A stretch of DNA of 64,000 nucleotides, taken from Nostoc sp. JL33 (GTDB taxonomy: Bacteria; Cyanobacteriota; Cyanobacteriia; Cyanobacteriales; Nostocaceae). Below the pieces are notes generated by a model. It was given only the letters and a program-made list of their open reading frames with translations, was not told where the DNA came from and ran no database searches. The translations under genes were made by a program, and so were the position numbers. The stretch lies in contig NZ_JABXKP010000088.1 in assembly GCF_017114985.1 (NCBI RefSeq), positions 27,028 to 91,027 on the forward strand, given 5' to 3'. Shown here piece after piece: positions 31,010-40,099 of this stretch (within the stretch, counting starts at the first letter, position 1; every line of letters begins with the position of its first letter).

Positions 31010-32164
31010 CTAATTTCTGTGCCAAGAAACTTTGGGCATAATTTGCTTGTGATCAACTCGTTTTTGATACTTGATGGCAAAGTTTAAGAGAGAATCGAGT
31101 AAAGAATCAGAAAGCAAGTGAGGCTGTAAACCTAAATCGAGCAATTTAGTGTTTTTAGCGTTGAAGTAATGTTCTTCTTTCTCGACTCTAGGATTATCTA
31201 GGTGATTGATATCTATATTCAATCCGATAGCGTTACCAGCTTTTTTCACCATCAATGCCAAGTCACCAACGCTGAATTGTTCGGTAAATTGGTTAAATAC
31301 ACGGAATTCACCAGCTTCGGCAGGGTTAGCGATCGCTAATTCCACACATCGGACTGTATCCCGAATATCCAAAAATCCGCGAGTTTGCCCACCTTTACCA
31401 TAGACGGTTAAGGGGTGTCCAATCGCTGCTTGAATACAAAAGCGGTTCAGTGCTGTACCAAACACACCATCGTAATCCAGCCGATTAATCAATAATTCGT
31501 CCATCCCCGTTTCTTCGGTTAAAACGCCATAAACCACACCCTGATTTAAATCCGTTGCCCGCAATCCCCAAATCCGGCAAGCAAAGTGGATGTTATGACT
31601 ATCATGGACTTTGCTTAAATGGTACATTGAACCGGGCTGCTTGGGATAAGGTAGGGTATCCTTGCGTCCATTGTGTTCAATGGTGATGTACCCTTCTTCT
31701 ATGTCAATGTTGGGTGTACCATATTCACCCATCGTCCCCAGCTTCACCAGATGACAGTCCGGGAAATCTTCCCGCATGGCATACAGTAAGTTCAACGTAC
31801 CAACTACATTATTGACCTGGGTGAGAACTGCGTGTTCGCGGTCAATCATGGAAAATGGAGCCGAACGCTGTTCACCAAAATGTACTAGAGCGTTTGGCTG
31901 AAATTGATGTAATGTTTTATGGAGAAACTCGTAATTAGTAATATCGCCGATGAACAGATCGATAGATTTACCTGTCAAATCTTGCCAGCGCTGGAGGCGT
32001 TCCTGAATTAGTGCGATCGGCGTGAGAGTTTCGACACCAAGTTCATTATCCCAGTGCCGCCGCACCAAACTATCTAAAATTCCAACTTCATAACCTCGAT
32101 TGGAAAGGTAAAGAGCAGTTGCCCAACCGCAATATCCATCACCACCAATAACCAGGACTTTCAT
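31010..32164 (-). CDS. sqdB: UDP-sulfoquinovose synthase
   Basis: 384 residues from ATG 32164 (an in-frame GTG lies 2 codons upstream). SqdB makes UDP-sulfoquinovose from UDP-glucose and sulfite with bound NAD. It is a short-chain dehydrogenase/reductase: VIGGDGYCGWATALYLSNRG (Rossmann Gly motif at 4-23), LDSLVRRHWDNELG, HFGEQRSAPFSMID, catalytic Tyr-x3-Lys in MYHLSKVHD, and GGQTRGFLDIRDTVRCVELA. Feeds SqdX. Confidence 0.95.
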   Translation of the reverse strand: MKVLVIGGDGYCGWATALYLSNRGYEVGILDSLVRRHWDNELGVETLTPIALIQERLQRWQDLTGKSIDLFIGDITNYEFLHKTLHQFQPNALVHFGEQRSAPFSMIDREHAVLTQVNNVVGTLNLLYAMREDFPDCHLVKLGTMGEYGTPNIDIEEGYITIEHNGRKDTLPYPKQPGSMYHLSKVHDSHNIHFACRIWGLRATDLNQGVVYGVLTEETGMDELLINRLDYDGVFGTALNRFCIQAAIGHPLTVYGKGGQTRGFLDIRDTVRCVELAIANPAEAGEFRVFNQFTEQFSVGDLALMVKKAGNAIGLNIDINHLDNPRVEKEEHYFNAKNTKLLDLGLQPHLLSDSLLDSLLNFAIKYQKRVDHKQIMPKVSWHRN

Positions 32165-32259
32165 CTTCACCAGTTTTTACTTGCTGATAGCTAAATCTAT
32201 CAGGTTTCTGTCCTTTCTCAATCATCATTCTGGCGGAGATATGGATTTTAGTGGAGTAC

Positions 32260-32405
32260 AGAGTGGGTAAGATGAGGGAGATGAGGGAGATGAGGGAGCA
32301 GGGGTAAATGGGTGAAAATGAAGGCAATTCTCCTAACTTTTCACTCCAAACTCCAAACTCCTAACTCCTGTACAGACGCGATTAATCGCGTCTCTCTAAC
32401 TCCTA
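32260..32405. repeat. GATGAGGGA units and ACTCCTAAC heptamers with ACGCGATTAATCGCGT
   Basis: GATGAGGGA units (about 32272-32300), then AACTCC-type heptamers (32340-32410) around the palindrome GACGCGATTAATCGCGTC (about 32374). Non-coding, between sqdB and the lipoprotein gene. Confidence 0.75.
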
Positions 32406-32407
32406 AC

Positions 32408-32938
32408 TCAAGACTTGGAAATCCGATACTGTTGGGCAATGTAATAAAACAAACGATAGTAATCTGGAAATTTTTGGCTTTTGCTTCGTCCCTGCCAACA
32501 GTATTTCACTTGACTCTGAGTTAGTGTCAGTGTCATCGAACCTACTCGTTGATCAACTTCTACAACCATTACCCCAGATACTCCTTGGGCGGTTTGAAAG
32601 TTGGGATTTATCTTTTTCACAGATTCTTGGCCTGTAACAATCGAATTTGGTAACTTCTGACTTGCCCACCCCCGAATTTCCACTGAGTTATCCTGTGGTG
32701 AAATAAACGCAACTCCATCATCATTTGCTGGGGCTGCTAAAGAAGTCCAGTTACTCGGATATGGAAATTCAAAGCCATAACGGGAGTTGGTATAAGTTTT
32801 CCAGGCGATCGCTCCAGCATTAAAATCATTTGCAGTACAACCCCACAAAATTATTAACAGGGCAATGACTCCGCTAACAGTGGCGGCAAACCGATAAATT
32901 CTTCGCCCCAAACTACAGATTTTATTAGCAGTAGCCAT
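32408..32938 (-). CDS. Lipoprotein with PsbP-like features
   Basis: 176 residues. An N-terminal hydrophobic stretch ends in a lipobox-like IILWGC (Cys about 34), so it is probably a membrane-anchored lipoprotein. The mature part (YTNSRYGFEFPYPSNWTSL, NDDGVAFISPQDNSVEIRG, TLTLTQSQVKYCWQG) resembles the PsbP/Mog1-type fold of small photosystem-associated proteins. That assignment is by pattern only. It is 240 bp upstream of sqdB, same strand, with repeats between. Confidence 0.6.
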   Translation of the reverse strand: MATANKICSLGRRIYRFAATVSGVIALLIILWGCTANDFNAGAIAWKTYTNSRYGFEFPYPSNWTSLAAPANDDGVAFISPQDNSVEIRGWASQKLPNSIVTGQESVKKINPNFQTAQGVSGVMVVEVDQRVGSMTLTLTQSQVKYCWQGRSKSQKFPDYYRLFYYIAQQYRISKS

Positions 32939-33158
32939 TTACATTACACATTTTGCCAAAGTCACTGATTTTAGAGAAGTACCAGAAACTCAGATCAATA
33001 CCTTCGCCAATTTACTAGCTATTCCCGAATCCGTAAACTCCTGAAGAAACTGCACTAAAAGAGCGCTCATTAAAAATTCAATAATATTCAGGATATTTAC
33101 CATTCTCTTTTGAGTTCTCAGTGGGGAAACTTATAAAGAGTGCTTTATCACACAATTT

Positions 33159-33947
33159 ATGCACAGTGCATCTCAGACAGCCGAGCTAACTTTGGAGCTT
33201 TTCCACTTCCAAACCAACGCATCTTTACAATTTCCAGCAAATCTTTCTGTAATTTGCATCGGGAAGCCAAACGACCAAAAACCACCAGATATTGATATTT
33301 CTGGCTTACCAGATTCGGATGTGGCATCTCGCATCCACGCACAAATTTGGGTAAATGGAGATGAATACCATATCACCGATTTGGGCAGTTCTAATGGCAC
33401 ATACATTAACGGTGCGAAACTTCAACCTCAAGTTTTTTGTCCACTGCATCCAGGAGATAGAATTTCCCTTGGGCAGGGAGACAAAATAACTTTCATGTTT
33501 AGGGTGCAGCAGCACTCTGCATCTGCCACAAAAAATCCTACACCAAACTCCGCCCCAACAAAAATTACAGCGCCTACCATCGGTAAACAAGAGGAACAAG
33601 TAATCCTTGCCAGCAAGCTTATTGGTTTAGGACTAATCCTAGCAGGCATTACATTTTTAAGTACAAGTATTTATGTGAGCGTCTACTTACGCAGCACACC
33701 TGGAATTTTGCTGTGTATGGGAGGTGTAGTAGCTCTAAATTGGAGTGGGCGCGATAATCGGATACTGGGATGGGTGTTGATTGGCATAGGAATTGCTCTA
33801 TTCCTTGCCAGTGGTGTTGTAATCGGCTCTGTGTCTCTTTTTTCTCTGCTGGTGTCATTCGCTGCCATCTCTTGTGGATATCAGTTGTTTACAACCGGAA
33901 AGGTGTTCAACTTTAATCCGCTTACGCTCCAAATAGTTAAAAAATAA
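33159..33947 (+). CDS. FHA-domain membrane protein
   Basis: 262 residues. N-terminal FHA domain (about 20-115): ICIGKPN, VASRIHAQIWVNGDEYHITD, LGSSNGTYINGAKL, HPGDRISLGQGDKITFMF. This is the complete phosphothreonine-binding motif set (G, S-R-x-H, S-S-N-G-T). After a Pro/Thr linker come three or four membrane segments (LIGLGLILAGITFLSTSIYV, GILLCMGGVVALNWSG, GWVLIGIGIALFLASGVVI). It probably links Ser/Thr kinase signalling to a membrane site; the partner is unknown. Confidence 0.85.
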   Translation: MHSASQTAELTLELFHFQTNASLQFPANLSVICIGKPNDQKPPDIDISGLPDSDVASRIHAQIWVNGDEYHITDLGSSNGTYINGAKLQPQVFCPLHPGDRISLGQGDKITFMFRVQQHSASATKNPTPNSAPTKITAPTIGKQEEQVILASKLIGLGLILAGITFLSTSIYVSVYLRSTPGILLCMGGVVALNWSGRDNRILGWVLIGIGIALFLASGVVIGSVSLFSLLVSFAAISCGYQLFTTGKVFNFNPLTLQIVKK

Positions 33948-34140
33948 GCCAACTCAGGCAATCATTGGTTTATTGTTGGTTTAGCGATCGCTAATTTCCA
34001 TTCAGGTTTCAGATTTTGAGTGCCTAAGTCCTGATTAATTCTCAGAGGTTTGTAATCAGCTATTTATCACTCAATAAACAGCATTTCAGCCTCGATTGTA
34101 AACAAATGTAACAAAATTAGCGTTAAAACGTTTTGCTGTC

Positions 34141-34169
34141 TTGACAAGCAATAAAAGAACCGATACCTT
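34141..34169 (+). promoter_or_regulatory. Possible promoter of the RHH-ycf46 unit
   Basis: A perfect TTGACA (34141-34146) is followed after 17 bp by TACCTT (34164-34169), a partial -10 match, 37 bp before the ATG at 34206. Upstream is the palindromic CGTTAAAACG. It rests on the hexamer match only. Confidence 0.35.
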
Positions 34170-34205
34170 GATATACATACCCGGGTAAGACCGTTAAAGA
34201 GTTAT

Positions 34206-34559
34206 ATGCAAACGCAAACTAAGCAAAAGGTCACTTTGTATTTATCGCCAGAGTTGCACAGGAAACTGAAGATTCGTTCAGCAGTCGATTCCGAGCCAAT
34301 GTCAGAACTTGCCGAACGTGCCCTTGGTTTTTACTTGTCTAATCAAGAATTGGTTGATGAGTTAGAAGATTCTTCTTATGGGCGGACTCATAGAGTTTAT
34401 TCATGCCCAACTTGTGATAGCTCACTAGTCTTACGTGATGGGGAACTGGTTACTTTAGGCAATCAACCAGGAGTAGTTGGTCAACAACATCTTTCCATTG
34501 ATGAGATGGATGAAGATGAAACCCATCCCAAGAGCGAGGAAGAGTTAGTTCCTTGCTAA
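34206..34559 (+). CDS. Ribbon-helix-helix-like protein with CPTC motif
   Basis: 117 residues. The N-terminal 50 look like a ribbon-helix-helix DNA-binding or antitoxin fold (KQKVTLYLSPELHRKLKIRS, EPMSELAERALGFYL). A CPTC pair follows at about 72-75 (YSCPTCDSSLVLRDGEL), one half of a zinc-binding site, and the tail is very acidic and ends in PC. No toxin gene is adjacent. It precedes ycf46 by 92 bp and may be cotranscribed with it; a regulatory link is plausible but unproven. Confidence 0.7.
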   Translation: MQTQTKQKVTLYLSPELHRKLKIRSAVDSEPMSELAERALGFYLSNQELVDELEDSSYGRTHRVYSCPTCDSSLVLRDGELVTLGNQPGVVGQQHLSIDEMDEDETHPKSEEELVPC

Positions 34560-34651
34560 ATAGATTGGAGTTATGAATTATTCATGATTCGGTTGTCTTT
34601 ACCAGAAGCAATGTCTCTACTGTCTCTATAAGGTCTCAAGTAGGTCGAAGT

Positions 34652-36163
34652 ATGAAAGAAGAGCTCAATATCCTAATTCAAGCTCAATACCCTTTAATCT
34701 ACCTTGTGACCTCCGAGGAAGAGCGGGCCGAGCAAGCAGTTTCCACGATCGCCCAGTTGTTAAAGCCCCAGCGCCGAGTATTTGTTTGGACAGTAACACA
34801 CGGGATTGTGGAGTATGGTCAACCCCGGAATGTCACCCAACATAATACCGTGTCTCCAGAGGCGGCGATTGAGTGGATAATTCGGCAGAAAGAACCTAGT
34901 ATATTTATTCTTAAAGATTTACACCCCTTTATTGATGCGCCTGCAACAAACAGATCGTTACGTGATGCGATCGCTAGCTTCAAAGGTACGCAAAAGAATA
35001 TCATTTTGATGTCGCCGATGCAGCAAGTACCTATAGAGTTGGAAAAAGAAGTTGTTGTTATCGACTTTACACTGCCAGATATGGCGGAGTTGAATAAAGT
35101 ACTGACTCAGCACGTAGACCAAAATCGTGGTCGGCGGCTGACAACAGAAGCTAGAGAAAAGCTTCTGAGAGCAGCTTTAGGTCTAACTAAAGATGAAGCT
35201 GAGAAAGTCTACCGAAAGGCGCAGGTAACTACAGGGCGTTTGACGGAAGATGAAGTAGATATCGTTTTATCTGAGAAAAAGCAACTGATTCGGCGCAATG
35301 GGATCTTAGAATACATTGAAGAAGATGAAACCATTGATGCTGTAGGTGGCTTAGAAGAGTTAAAAAGATGGCTCAAGCAACGCTCTAACGCTTTCACAGA
35401 AAGAGCGAGAGAGTATGGTTTGCCTCAACCAAAAGGGATGTTAATTCTCGGAGTTCCCGGTTGCGGTAAGTCATTAATTGCCAAAACGACTTCCCGGCTG
35501 TGGGGTTTACCACTGTTGCGGTTGGATATGGGGCGAGTTTACGACGGCTCAATGGTGGGACGAAGTGAGGCAAACTTGCGGAACGCCCTGAAGACAGCAG
35601 AATCTATTTCCCCAGCGATTTTATTTATCGATGAATTGGATAAATCCTTTGCTGGTAGTGGAGGTTCATCTGATTCTGATGGGGGGACTTCCAGTAGAAT
35701 CTTCGGTTCTTTCCTCACATGGATGCAAGATAAGAAATCACCAGTGTTCGTGATGGCAACTGCCAACCGAGTAGAACGCTTACCTGGGGAGTTCTTGAGG
35801 AAAGGACGCTTTGATGAGATTTTCTTTGTCGATCTGCCAACACCGGAAGAACGGCAGCAGATTTTCAATATTCATCTGACCAAGCGCCGTGAAGACATCT
35901 CTCGATTCGATCTTGAGCAATTAGCTAAGATGTCTGACGGCTTTTCTGGGGCAGAAGTTGAGCAAGCGATCGTTGCGGCAATGTATGAAGCTTTTGCCCA
36001 AGATCGGGAGTTCACGCAACTAGATATTATTGCTGCACTGAAGGCAACATTGCCGCTGTCTCGAACGATGCAAGAACAAGTAACGGCTCTGAGAGATTGG
36101 GCCAGACAGCGCGCACGCCCCGCAGCATCCTCCGTAGCTGAATATCAGCGAATGGAGTTTTAA
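34652..36163 (+). CDS. ycf46: AAA+ ATPase Ycf46
   Basis: 503 residues. It matches the chloroplast/cyanobacterial Ycf46 family from the first residues (ELNILIQAQYPLIYLVTSEE). A degenerate N-terminal nucleotide-binding region (about 15-140) is followed by a FtsH/Cdc48-like AAA domain: Walker A GVPGCGKS (267-274), Walker B ILFIDELDK (323-331), sensor MATANRVERLPGEFLRKGRF, then the lid with SDGFSGAEVEQAIV. There is no protease domain. The role is poorly known; the cyanobacterial homologue has been linked to inorganic-carbon utilisation. The conserved ycf35 gene follows 142 bp downstream. Confidence 0.9.
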   Translation: MKEELNILIQAQYPLIYLVTSEEERAEQAVSTIAQLLKPQRRVFVWTVTHGIVEYGQPRNVTQHNTVSPEAAIEWIIRQKEPSIFILKDLHPFIDAPATNRSLRDAIASFKGTQKNIILMSPMQQVPIELEKEVVVIDFTLPDMAELNKVLTQHVDQNRGRRLTTEAREKLLRAALGLTKDEAEKVYRKAQVTTGRLTEDEVDIVLSEKKQLIRRNGILEYIEEDETIDAVGGLEELKRWLKQRSNAFTERAREYGLPQPKGMLILGVPGCGKSLIAKTTSRLWGLPLLRLDMGRVYDGSMVGRSEANLRNALKTAESISPAILFIDELDKSFAGSGGSSDSDGGTSSRIFGSFLTWMQDKKSPVFVMATANRVERLPGEFLRKGRFDEIFFVDLPTPEERQQIFNIHLTKRREDISRFDLEQLAKMSDGFSGAEVEQAIVAAMYEAFAQDREFTQLDIIAALKATLPLSRTMQEQVTALRDWARQRARPAASSVAEYQRMEF

Positions 36164-36305
36164 AAGCTTTCCTCTGCCATCCCAGGGGGAAAGGCTAGCT
36201 CCCAATGCTAGCAGTTATAAGAAAAGCCGCATCCTGATAAGCGCGGCTTCGCCGAAAACAAACCGTTGTCGTTTTTCTCAATCTTCATCATTGGAGGAAA
36301 CCCAA

Positions 36306-36656
36306 ATGTCTCACTTTAGCACCCTGCGTACCAAGATCACCGATGCCGAAATCCTCAAGGCTTCCTTGCGCGACTTAGGTATCAGCGTAAAGACTGAAGC
36401 TGATGTCCGTGGTTATAACGGTCAGCGTGTCCGTTCTGACATCGTTGCTATGTTGGATGGCGAATATGACCTCGGCTGGTCTCGCAACAGCGATGGTTCT
36501 TTTGACCTAATTGCTGACTTGTGGGGAGTTGCTAAGAAGCACAACCAAACCGAGTTGATCAACTCCATCAACCAAAAGTATGCAGTTAACAAAACTTTGG
36601 CTGAAGTAAAACAACGCGGTCTGCAAAACGCTAACGTGAAGTTGGTATTGCAATAA
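36306..36656 (+). CDS. ycf35: Ycf35 family protein (DUF1257)
   Basis: 116 residues from ATG 36306, supported by GGAGGA 7 bp upstream. MSHFSTLRTKITDAEILKAS, VKTEADVRGYNGQRVRSDIV and YDLGWSRNSDGSFDLIADLW are the family signature of Ycf35/DUF1257, conserved in cyanobacteria and red-lineage plastids. Function unknown. Two hairpins with T-runs follow within 100 bp, so the ycf46-ycf35 transcript should end here. A GCCGC... GCGGC hairpin in the 142-bp gap upstream could act as an attenuator. Confidence 0.9.
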   Translation: MSHFSTLRTKITDAEILKASLRDLGISVKTEADVRGYNGQRVRSDIVAMLDGEYDLGWSRNSDGSFDLIADLWGVAKKHNQTELINSINQKYAVNKTLAEVKQRGLQNANVKLVLQ

Positions 36657-36685
36657 CAATTTCTCTGCGCGTTCCCAAAGCTGCA

Positions 36686-36724
36686 CGGGTTAACCATATA
36701 AATAGCGGTTAGCCCGCTTTTTTA
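36686..36724 (+). terminator. First terminator after ycf35
   Basis: CGGGTTAACC (36686-36695) and GGTTAGCCCG (36707-36716) pair with one mismatch, followed by CTTTTTTT. Confidence 0.75.
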
Positions 36725-36760
36725 TCGGGACTGAGATTTATTTCTCAGTCCCGATTTTTT
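36724..36760 (+). terminator. Second terminator after ycf35
   Basis: A 13-bp perfect stem, ATCGGGACTGAGA and TCTCAGTCCCGAT, with a 6-nt loop and a following run of six T. It directly follows the first terminator and separates ycf35 from the convergent cassette. Confidence 0.85.
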
Positions 36761-36782
36761 ATATTTTATTCTTTACTCGTAC

Positions 36783-38228
36783 TCAGCTAAATATAAATAA
36801 GTCTAGCTCATCTACATTGTGAATAATATTTGAATCAGGAACGCCATATGACTCAGCTAGTTTAATGCTAGCTTCCAATCTCAATTCTAGGTTTAATTTA
36901 GAGTCAAAAGCTGCTCTAGCTAGGTCGCCCAATTTGTCATAAGTAGCGATAATATTAGCAATAGTAGTTTTGTAATCCTGATCAATTTGAGCAAGTAACT
37001 TTTGATAATATTGTTCTACTTGCTTGCACAGGGTTGCATTTTCTCCTAATAAATTTTTACAGAAATCAGAAACTATACGACCTGCAATTGTACCAATAAC
37101 CGCACCAACAACAGGAATAGGTATCAATGCTTGTCCTATAGCTGCTCCAGTTGCCACCATTGCGGAATCTGCACAAGCAAATAAACTCAATTCTACAAAT
37201 TCTTCTGAAGAAATTTCTCCGCGATTCCAACTTCTGACCAAACTGGCAACTTCCATACCAGCACTGACAAATGCACCAGCTAAAGGAGCAGACATTTGGT
37301 TGAAATTAGTTAACCCATAAATCGCCGTCGCCGATATACTACTAAGTGTTGCACCTGTAGCTGTATCTATACCAATTTCTTTCCAATCTTCAAGTGTTAA
37401 CTCACCTTTAAAAACATTTTTTCCTTCCTTATATTTCCCATAAATTTTAGTAGCAAATCTAATGCTACCTCCTATAACTGCACCTTTAACCGCAACCCGA
37501 CCAAAATCAGTTATGTTAGGTTGAGCTTCGGTACGTATTCTGTCTTTAATTTCTGCGTTATCTCTCTTTAATTCTTTGTCATGGCGAGCTAGCGTATCAT
37601 CGACTTTACCTATTTGTACATCTGAATAGTTAGATGATGCAGGTTGGATAGTTTGATTAAAATGATGACCAGAAAGCTGTTCTATCTCATGAGCTTTTTC
37701 TTTTATTGCTTGAGCAGTACGAGTTGTTATTCCTTCTACATTTTCACCATTCAAAATTTTTTGAATGGTGTCATACTGGTCTTTAGGGATATGATAAAAA
37801 GACCCATCTCTGCCAAAATTATCATATTTCTTCATGTGGTCGAGAACATGATCCAGAGTATTTCCAGTACCATTGATAAATTTAGACTGTACCTGAACAC
37901 CGTTAATTAAATAATCTTCTGGTGCTGTTCTTCCAACTCCCTCAAATGTGGCGCGAGGAGTCGAAGAGTTCAAGAGCGATTTAGCATTACGAATACCAAC
38001 TTCTACTTGTTCAGCTATTTCACCGTGTTTTGTGCTTGTATTTGCCAAGATATTTTCAGGAGTAGCTAAAAAATCACGGACTTTATCAACTTCTTGAATA
38101 GCCGCAAAAAAGGCTTGGTCTTGTTTACTGAGTTCCCCAGCTAGTTGTTCTGCATGGTGCAAATTATCTTCTAATATTATTGCGGCAATAAATTGATTTG
38201 TCTGATGTCTATTTTCCAGTTTATCCAT
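36783..38228 (-). CDS. Candidate membrane-linked nuclease of an uncharacterised two-gene cassette
   Basis: 481 residues, not confidently recognised. The N-terminal 200 are soluble: HGEIAE (68-73) followed by GRTAPEDYLINGVQVQSKF (99-117). The Glu, Asp105 and Gln114-x-Lys116 spacing looks like a PD-(D/E)XK nuclease core of the Q-x-K type; that reading is mine and unproven. Residues 245-395 alternate charged segments and hydrophobic Gly/Ala-rich stretches (VAVKGAVIGGSIRFA, LIPIPVVGAVIGTIAGRIV), suggesting membrane insertion. It follows the glycine-zipper gene by 95 bp on the same strand and is probably cotranscribed with it. Other possibilities are a secreted toxin or a phage-derived protein. 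Confidence 0.55.
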   Translation of the reverse strand: MDKLENRHQTNQFIAAIILEDNLHHAEQLAGELSKQDQAFFAAIQEVDKVRDFLATPENILANTSTKHGEIAEQVEVGIRNAKSLLNSSTPRATFEGVGRTAPEDYLINGVQVQSKFINGTGNTLDHVLDHMKKYDNFGRDGSFYHIPKDQYDTIQKILNGENVEGITTRTAQAIKEKAHEIEQLSGHHFNQTIQPASSNYSDVQIGKVDDTLARHDKELKRDNAEIKDRIRTEAQPNITDFGRVAVKGAVIGGSIRFATKIYGKYKEGKNVFKGELTLEDWKEIGIDTATGATLSSISATAIYGLTNFNQMSAPLAGAFVSAGMEVASLVRSWNRGEISSEEFVELSLFACADSAMVATGAAIGQALIPIPVVGAVIGTIAGRIVSDFCKNLLGENATLCKQVEQYYQKLLAQIDQDYKTTIANIIATYDKLGDLARAAFDSKLNLELRLEASIKLAESYGVPDSNIIHNVDELDLFIFS

Positions 38229-38323
38229 ATACCAAACCTTTTATGTGTTGATTTGATCTAGCAAAATAATTGAGCTACCAACGAAACAAGGTTAGTAGCT
38301 CACTAGAAACTTACAATTTATTT

Positions 38324-39184
38324 CTACAGCTTGAGGTCTACTGTTTTTTTGAGTGACTGACTCAGCGCATGGATAGAATTAATTAAAACTGCCAGTCTTT
38401 CTTTGAAAAGCTGACTGAATTCTGGGTAATCTTTAGGAGCATTCTTTTGGAAGTATTGGATTTCGCTATAAATGAGATCAGCTAATCTGATAGTTTCCTT
38501 CTCAATAAGTTCTACTTCTTGTCTTGATGCGTTGACTTTAGGTATCAAACCTTCAATTTCAAAGGCGCGGCTATTGGCTTCTTTGCCAATTTTCTTATTT
38601 TCATGCTCTAAAACTAATCCACTAGTAGCTAAGGCTGCACCTCCAATAGCCCAGCCAACAGGCCCAGCCATTGCTAGTAATGCACTTCCACCTGCCATGC
38701 CAGTACCTCCAACAGTAGTAAGCGCACCACCACCTAAAAAGGCTAAAGCAGCATTAGTAGCCGCAGCACCGGAAAGAGAAGATATTGCAACACCTGTTGA
38801 CGCTGTGCCGAAAGTGGTTGCAAACGCCATTGCAGCTGTCGGGCCAAGAAAGGCAACTCCTGCTCCGGCAACTAATCCAGCACCAGCTGTGGAACCTGCT
38901 ACGAAGTTTTTATTGGTGTCTGCATCAATTAGCTGCCAGTCTTTACCTGTAATTTCTTTAAGCTGAAATTTAAGTTCAGCAATAACTTTGCTAAATTCTT
39001 TTGGTGAATTTGCCAGTGTGTTTATGTAACTTTCACAAAGTTTAATAGTATCAACCCCACGCTTGACTCGCTTTTGATAAAGACTTGCAGCCGCATCTTG
39101 TAAACACTTACAGACGTTTTCGTATTTATCTACTGCACTGCGTAGCCTCTGTTGAGCCTCTTTCCTGTATGTTCTTTTAAACAT
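38324..39184 (-). CDS. Glycine-zipper protein with flanking coiled coils
   Basis: 286 residues. A basic, helical N-terminus (1-110, predicted coiled coil) leads to a long Gly/Ala-rich hydrophobic core (about 113-195; AGSTAGAGLVAGAGVAFLGP, TAAMAFATTFGTASTG, LAFLGGGALTTVGGTGMAGG, AMAGPVGWAIGGAALA) and a second helical region (200-286). The pattern is that of glycine-zipper membrane proteins that can assemble helical bundles or pores. No enzymatic motif. First gene of the pair with 36783-38228. I do not recognise a named function. Confidence 0.6.
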   Translation of the reverse strand: MFKRTYRKEAQQRLRSAVDKYENVCKCLQDAAASLYQKRVKRGVDTIKLCESYINTLANSPKEFSKVIAELKFQLKEITGKDWQLIDADTNKNFVAGSTAGAGLVAGAGVAFLGPTAAMAFATTFGTASTGVAISSLSGAAATNAALAFLGGGALTTVGGTGMAGGSALLAMAGPVGWAIGGAALATSGLVLEHENKKIGKEANSRAFEIEGLIPKVNASRQEVELIEKETIRLADLIYSEIQYFQKNAPKDYPEFSQLFKERLAVLINSIHALSQSLKKTVDLKL

Positions 39185-39675
39185 TGATTCCTCAAAAACT
39201 AAAAATAAGTGGTTGGCTTAAGATGAGCCATTGAATACAATATATTCAAAGTATGATTAAAATCATAATTGTATAAACACTTAAGTTATACTCTGTAAAA
39301 AAAAATTGGTTATGGTATAATCATTTAGTTATTCTAGTTTAGAGTACAAGATATAGTTTATTGAGTTAATAGTAGAAACTGAAATTGTTGAACAAATATT
39401 AACTGTTTAAGTTTATTTATAAAATAAAAATAAAGTAACCTATACATAAAAATTAAGTAATACTGCTCTAGTAATTTTTCTGTGATTATCAAAAATTTAT
39501 ATATGTTTTGAAATGTTGAATTCATTATCTACCAAACCTGAGTTAAATCTAAAAAAAAAACCAGATAGCAACGCTTCACTGCACAGTCTCTTAAATTAGA
39601 TTCTTCAGTTTTGTTACCCTGAAACATATAATTACTAATTGCAAGTGAGAATAGAGAGGAGTATTTACAAGAGCT
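39185..39675. other. AT-rich 490-bp region upstream of the cassette
   Basis: Strongly AT-rich and presumably holds the cassette promoter on the minus strand. On the minus strand at 39529-39620 the sequence ends VFFLDLTQVW, matching the last residues of Uma2 proteins (LDLSQVW in the gene at 41370), so a decayed Uma2 3' end is probably present. Confidence 0.45.
39529..39620 (-). pseudogene. Remnant of a Uma2 gene 3' end
   Basis: The minus strand ends in LDLTQVW and a stop, with an A-run (39550-39559) just before. The DNA is alignable to the 3' end of the Uma2 gene at 41370-41440 (ACCAAACCTGA...TTAAATC). Upstream sequence no longer resembles the family. Confidence 0.4.
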
Positions 39676-40062
39676 ATGAGTACCCAAATCATCATTACCC
39701 TCCCAGATGAGATTTACCAACGTGCAGAACGCTTTGCACGGTTGGCAAATCGTGATATTGCTAGCATTTTAGTAGATACCATTCAACTTTCAATTCCGCC
39801 CGTCAGTGGGGACATTACCGACCTTGAGCCTGTATTTGCCCTTTCTGATGAACAAGTCCTGGTGCTGACTGAACTGCAAATGGAATCGGCACAGGATGCC
39901 CGATTAAGTGAACTGCTCGAGCGGCAACAATCAGGGATTCTTACTGAAGGCGATCGCTCAGAGTTACAAACCCTGATGCAGGTCTATCAAGAAGGACTGT
40001 TAAGAAAAGCCACTGCGTTGAGCGAAGCTGTCAAACGTGGGTTGATTGAACCCTTATGCTAG
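39676..40062 (+). CDS. Antitoxin-like conserved cyanobacterial protein
   Basis: 128 residues: IIITLPDEIYQRAERFARLA at the N-terminus, like the first strand and helix of ribbon-helix-helix proteins, then an all-helical body (SDEQVLVLTELQMESAQDAR, LSELLERQQSGILTEGDRSE, LQTLMQVYQEGLLRKATAL). In cyanobacterial genomes this family commonly precedes an HNH endonuclease gene. Here no HNH ORF follows, so the copy is an orphan or has lost its partner. The function itself is unknown. Confidence 0.7.
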   Translation: MSTQIIITLPDEIYQRAERFARLANRDIASILVDTIQLSIPPVSGDITDLEPVFALSDEQVLVLTELQMESAQDARLSELLERQQSGILTEGDRSELQTLMQVYQEGLLRKATALSEAVKRGLIEPLC

Positions 40063-40099
40063 TGAGCAAGATTATTAACAATCATGGTGAGTGACGGTG

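Noticed and set aside
38472..38966. 164-codon ORF antisense to the glycine-zipper gene
   Set aside because: Ala/Pro-rich sequence that follows from the complement of Gly/Ala codons.
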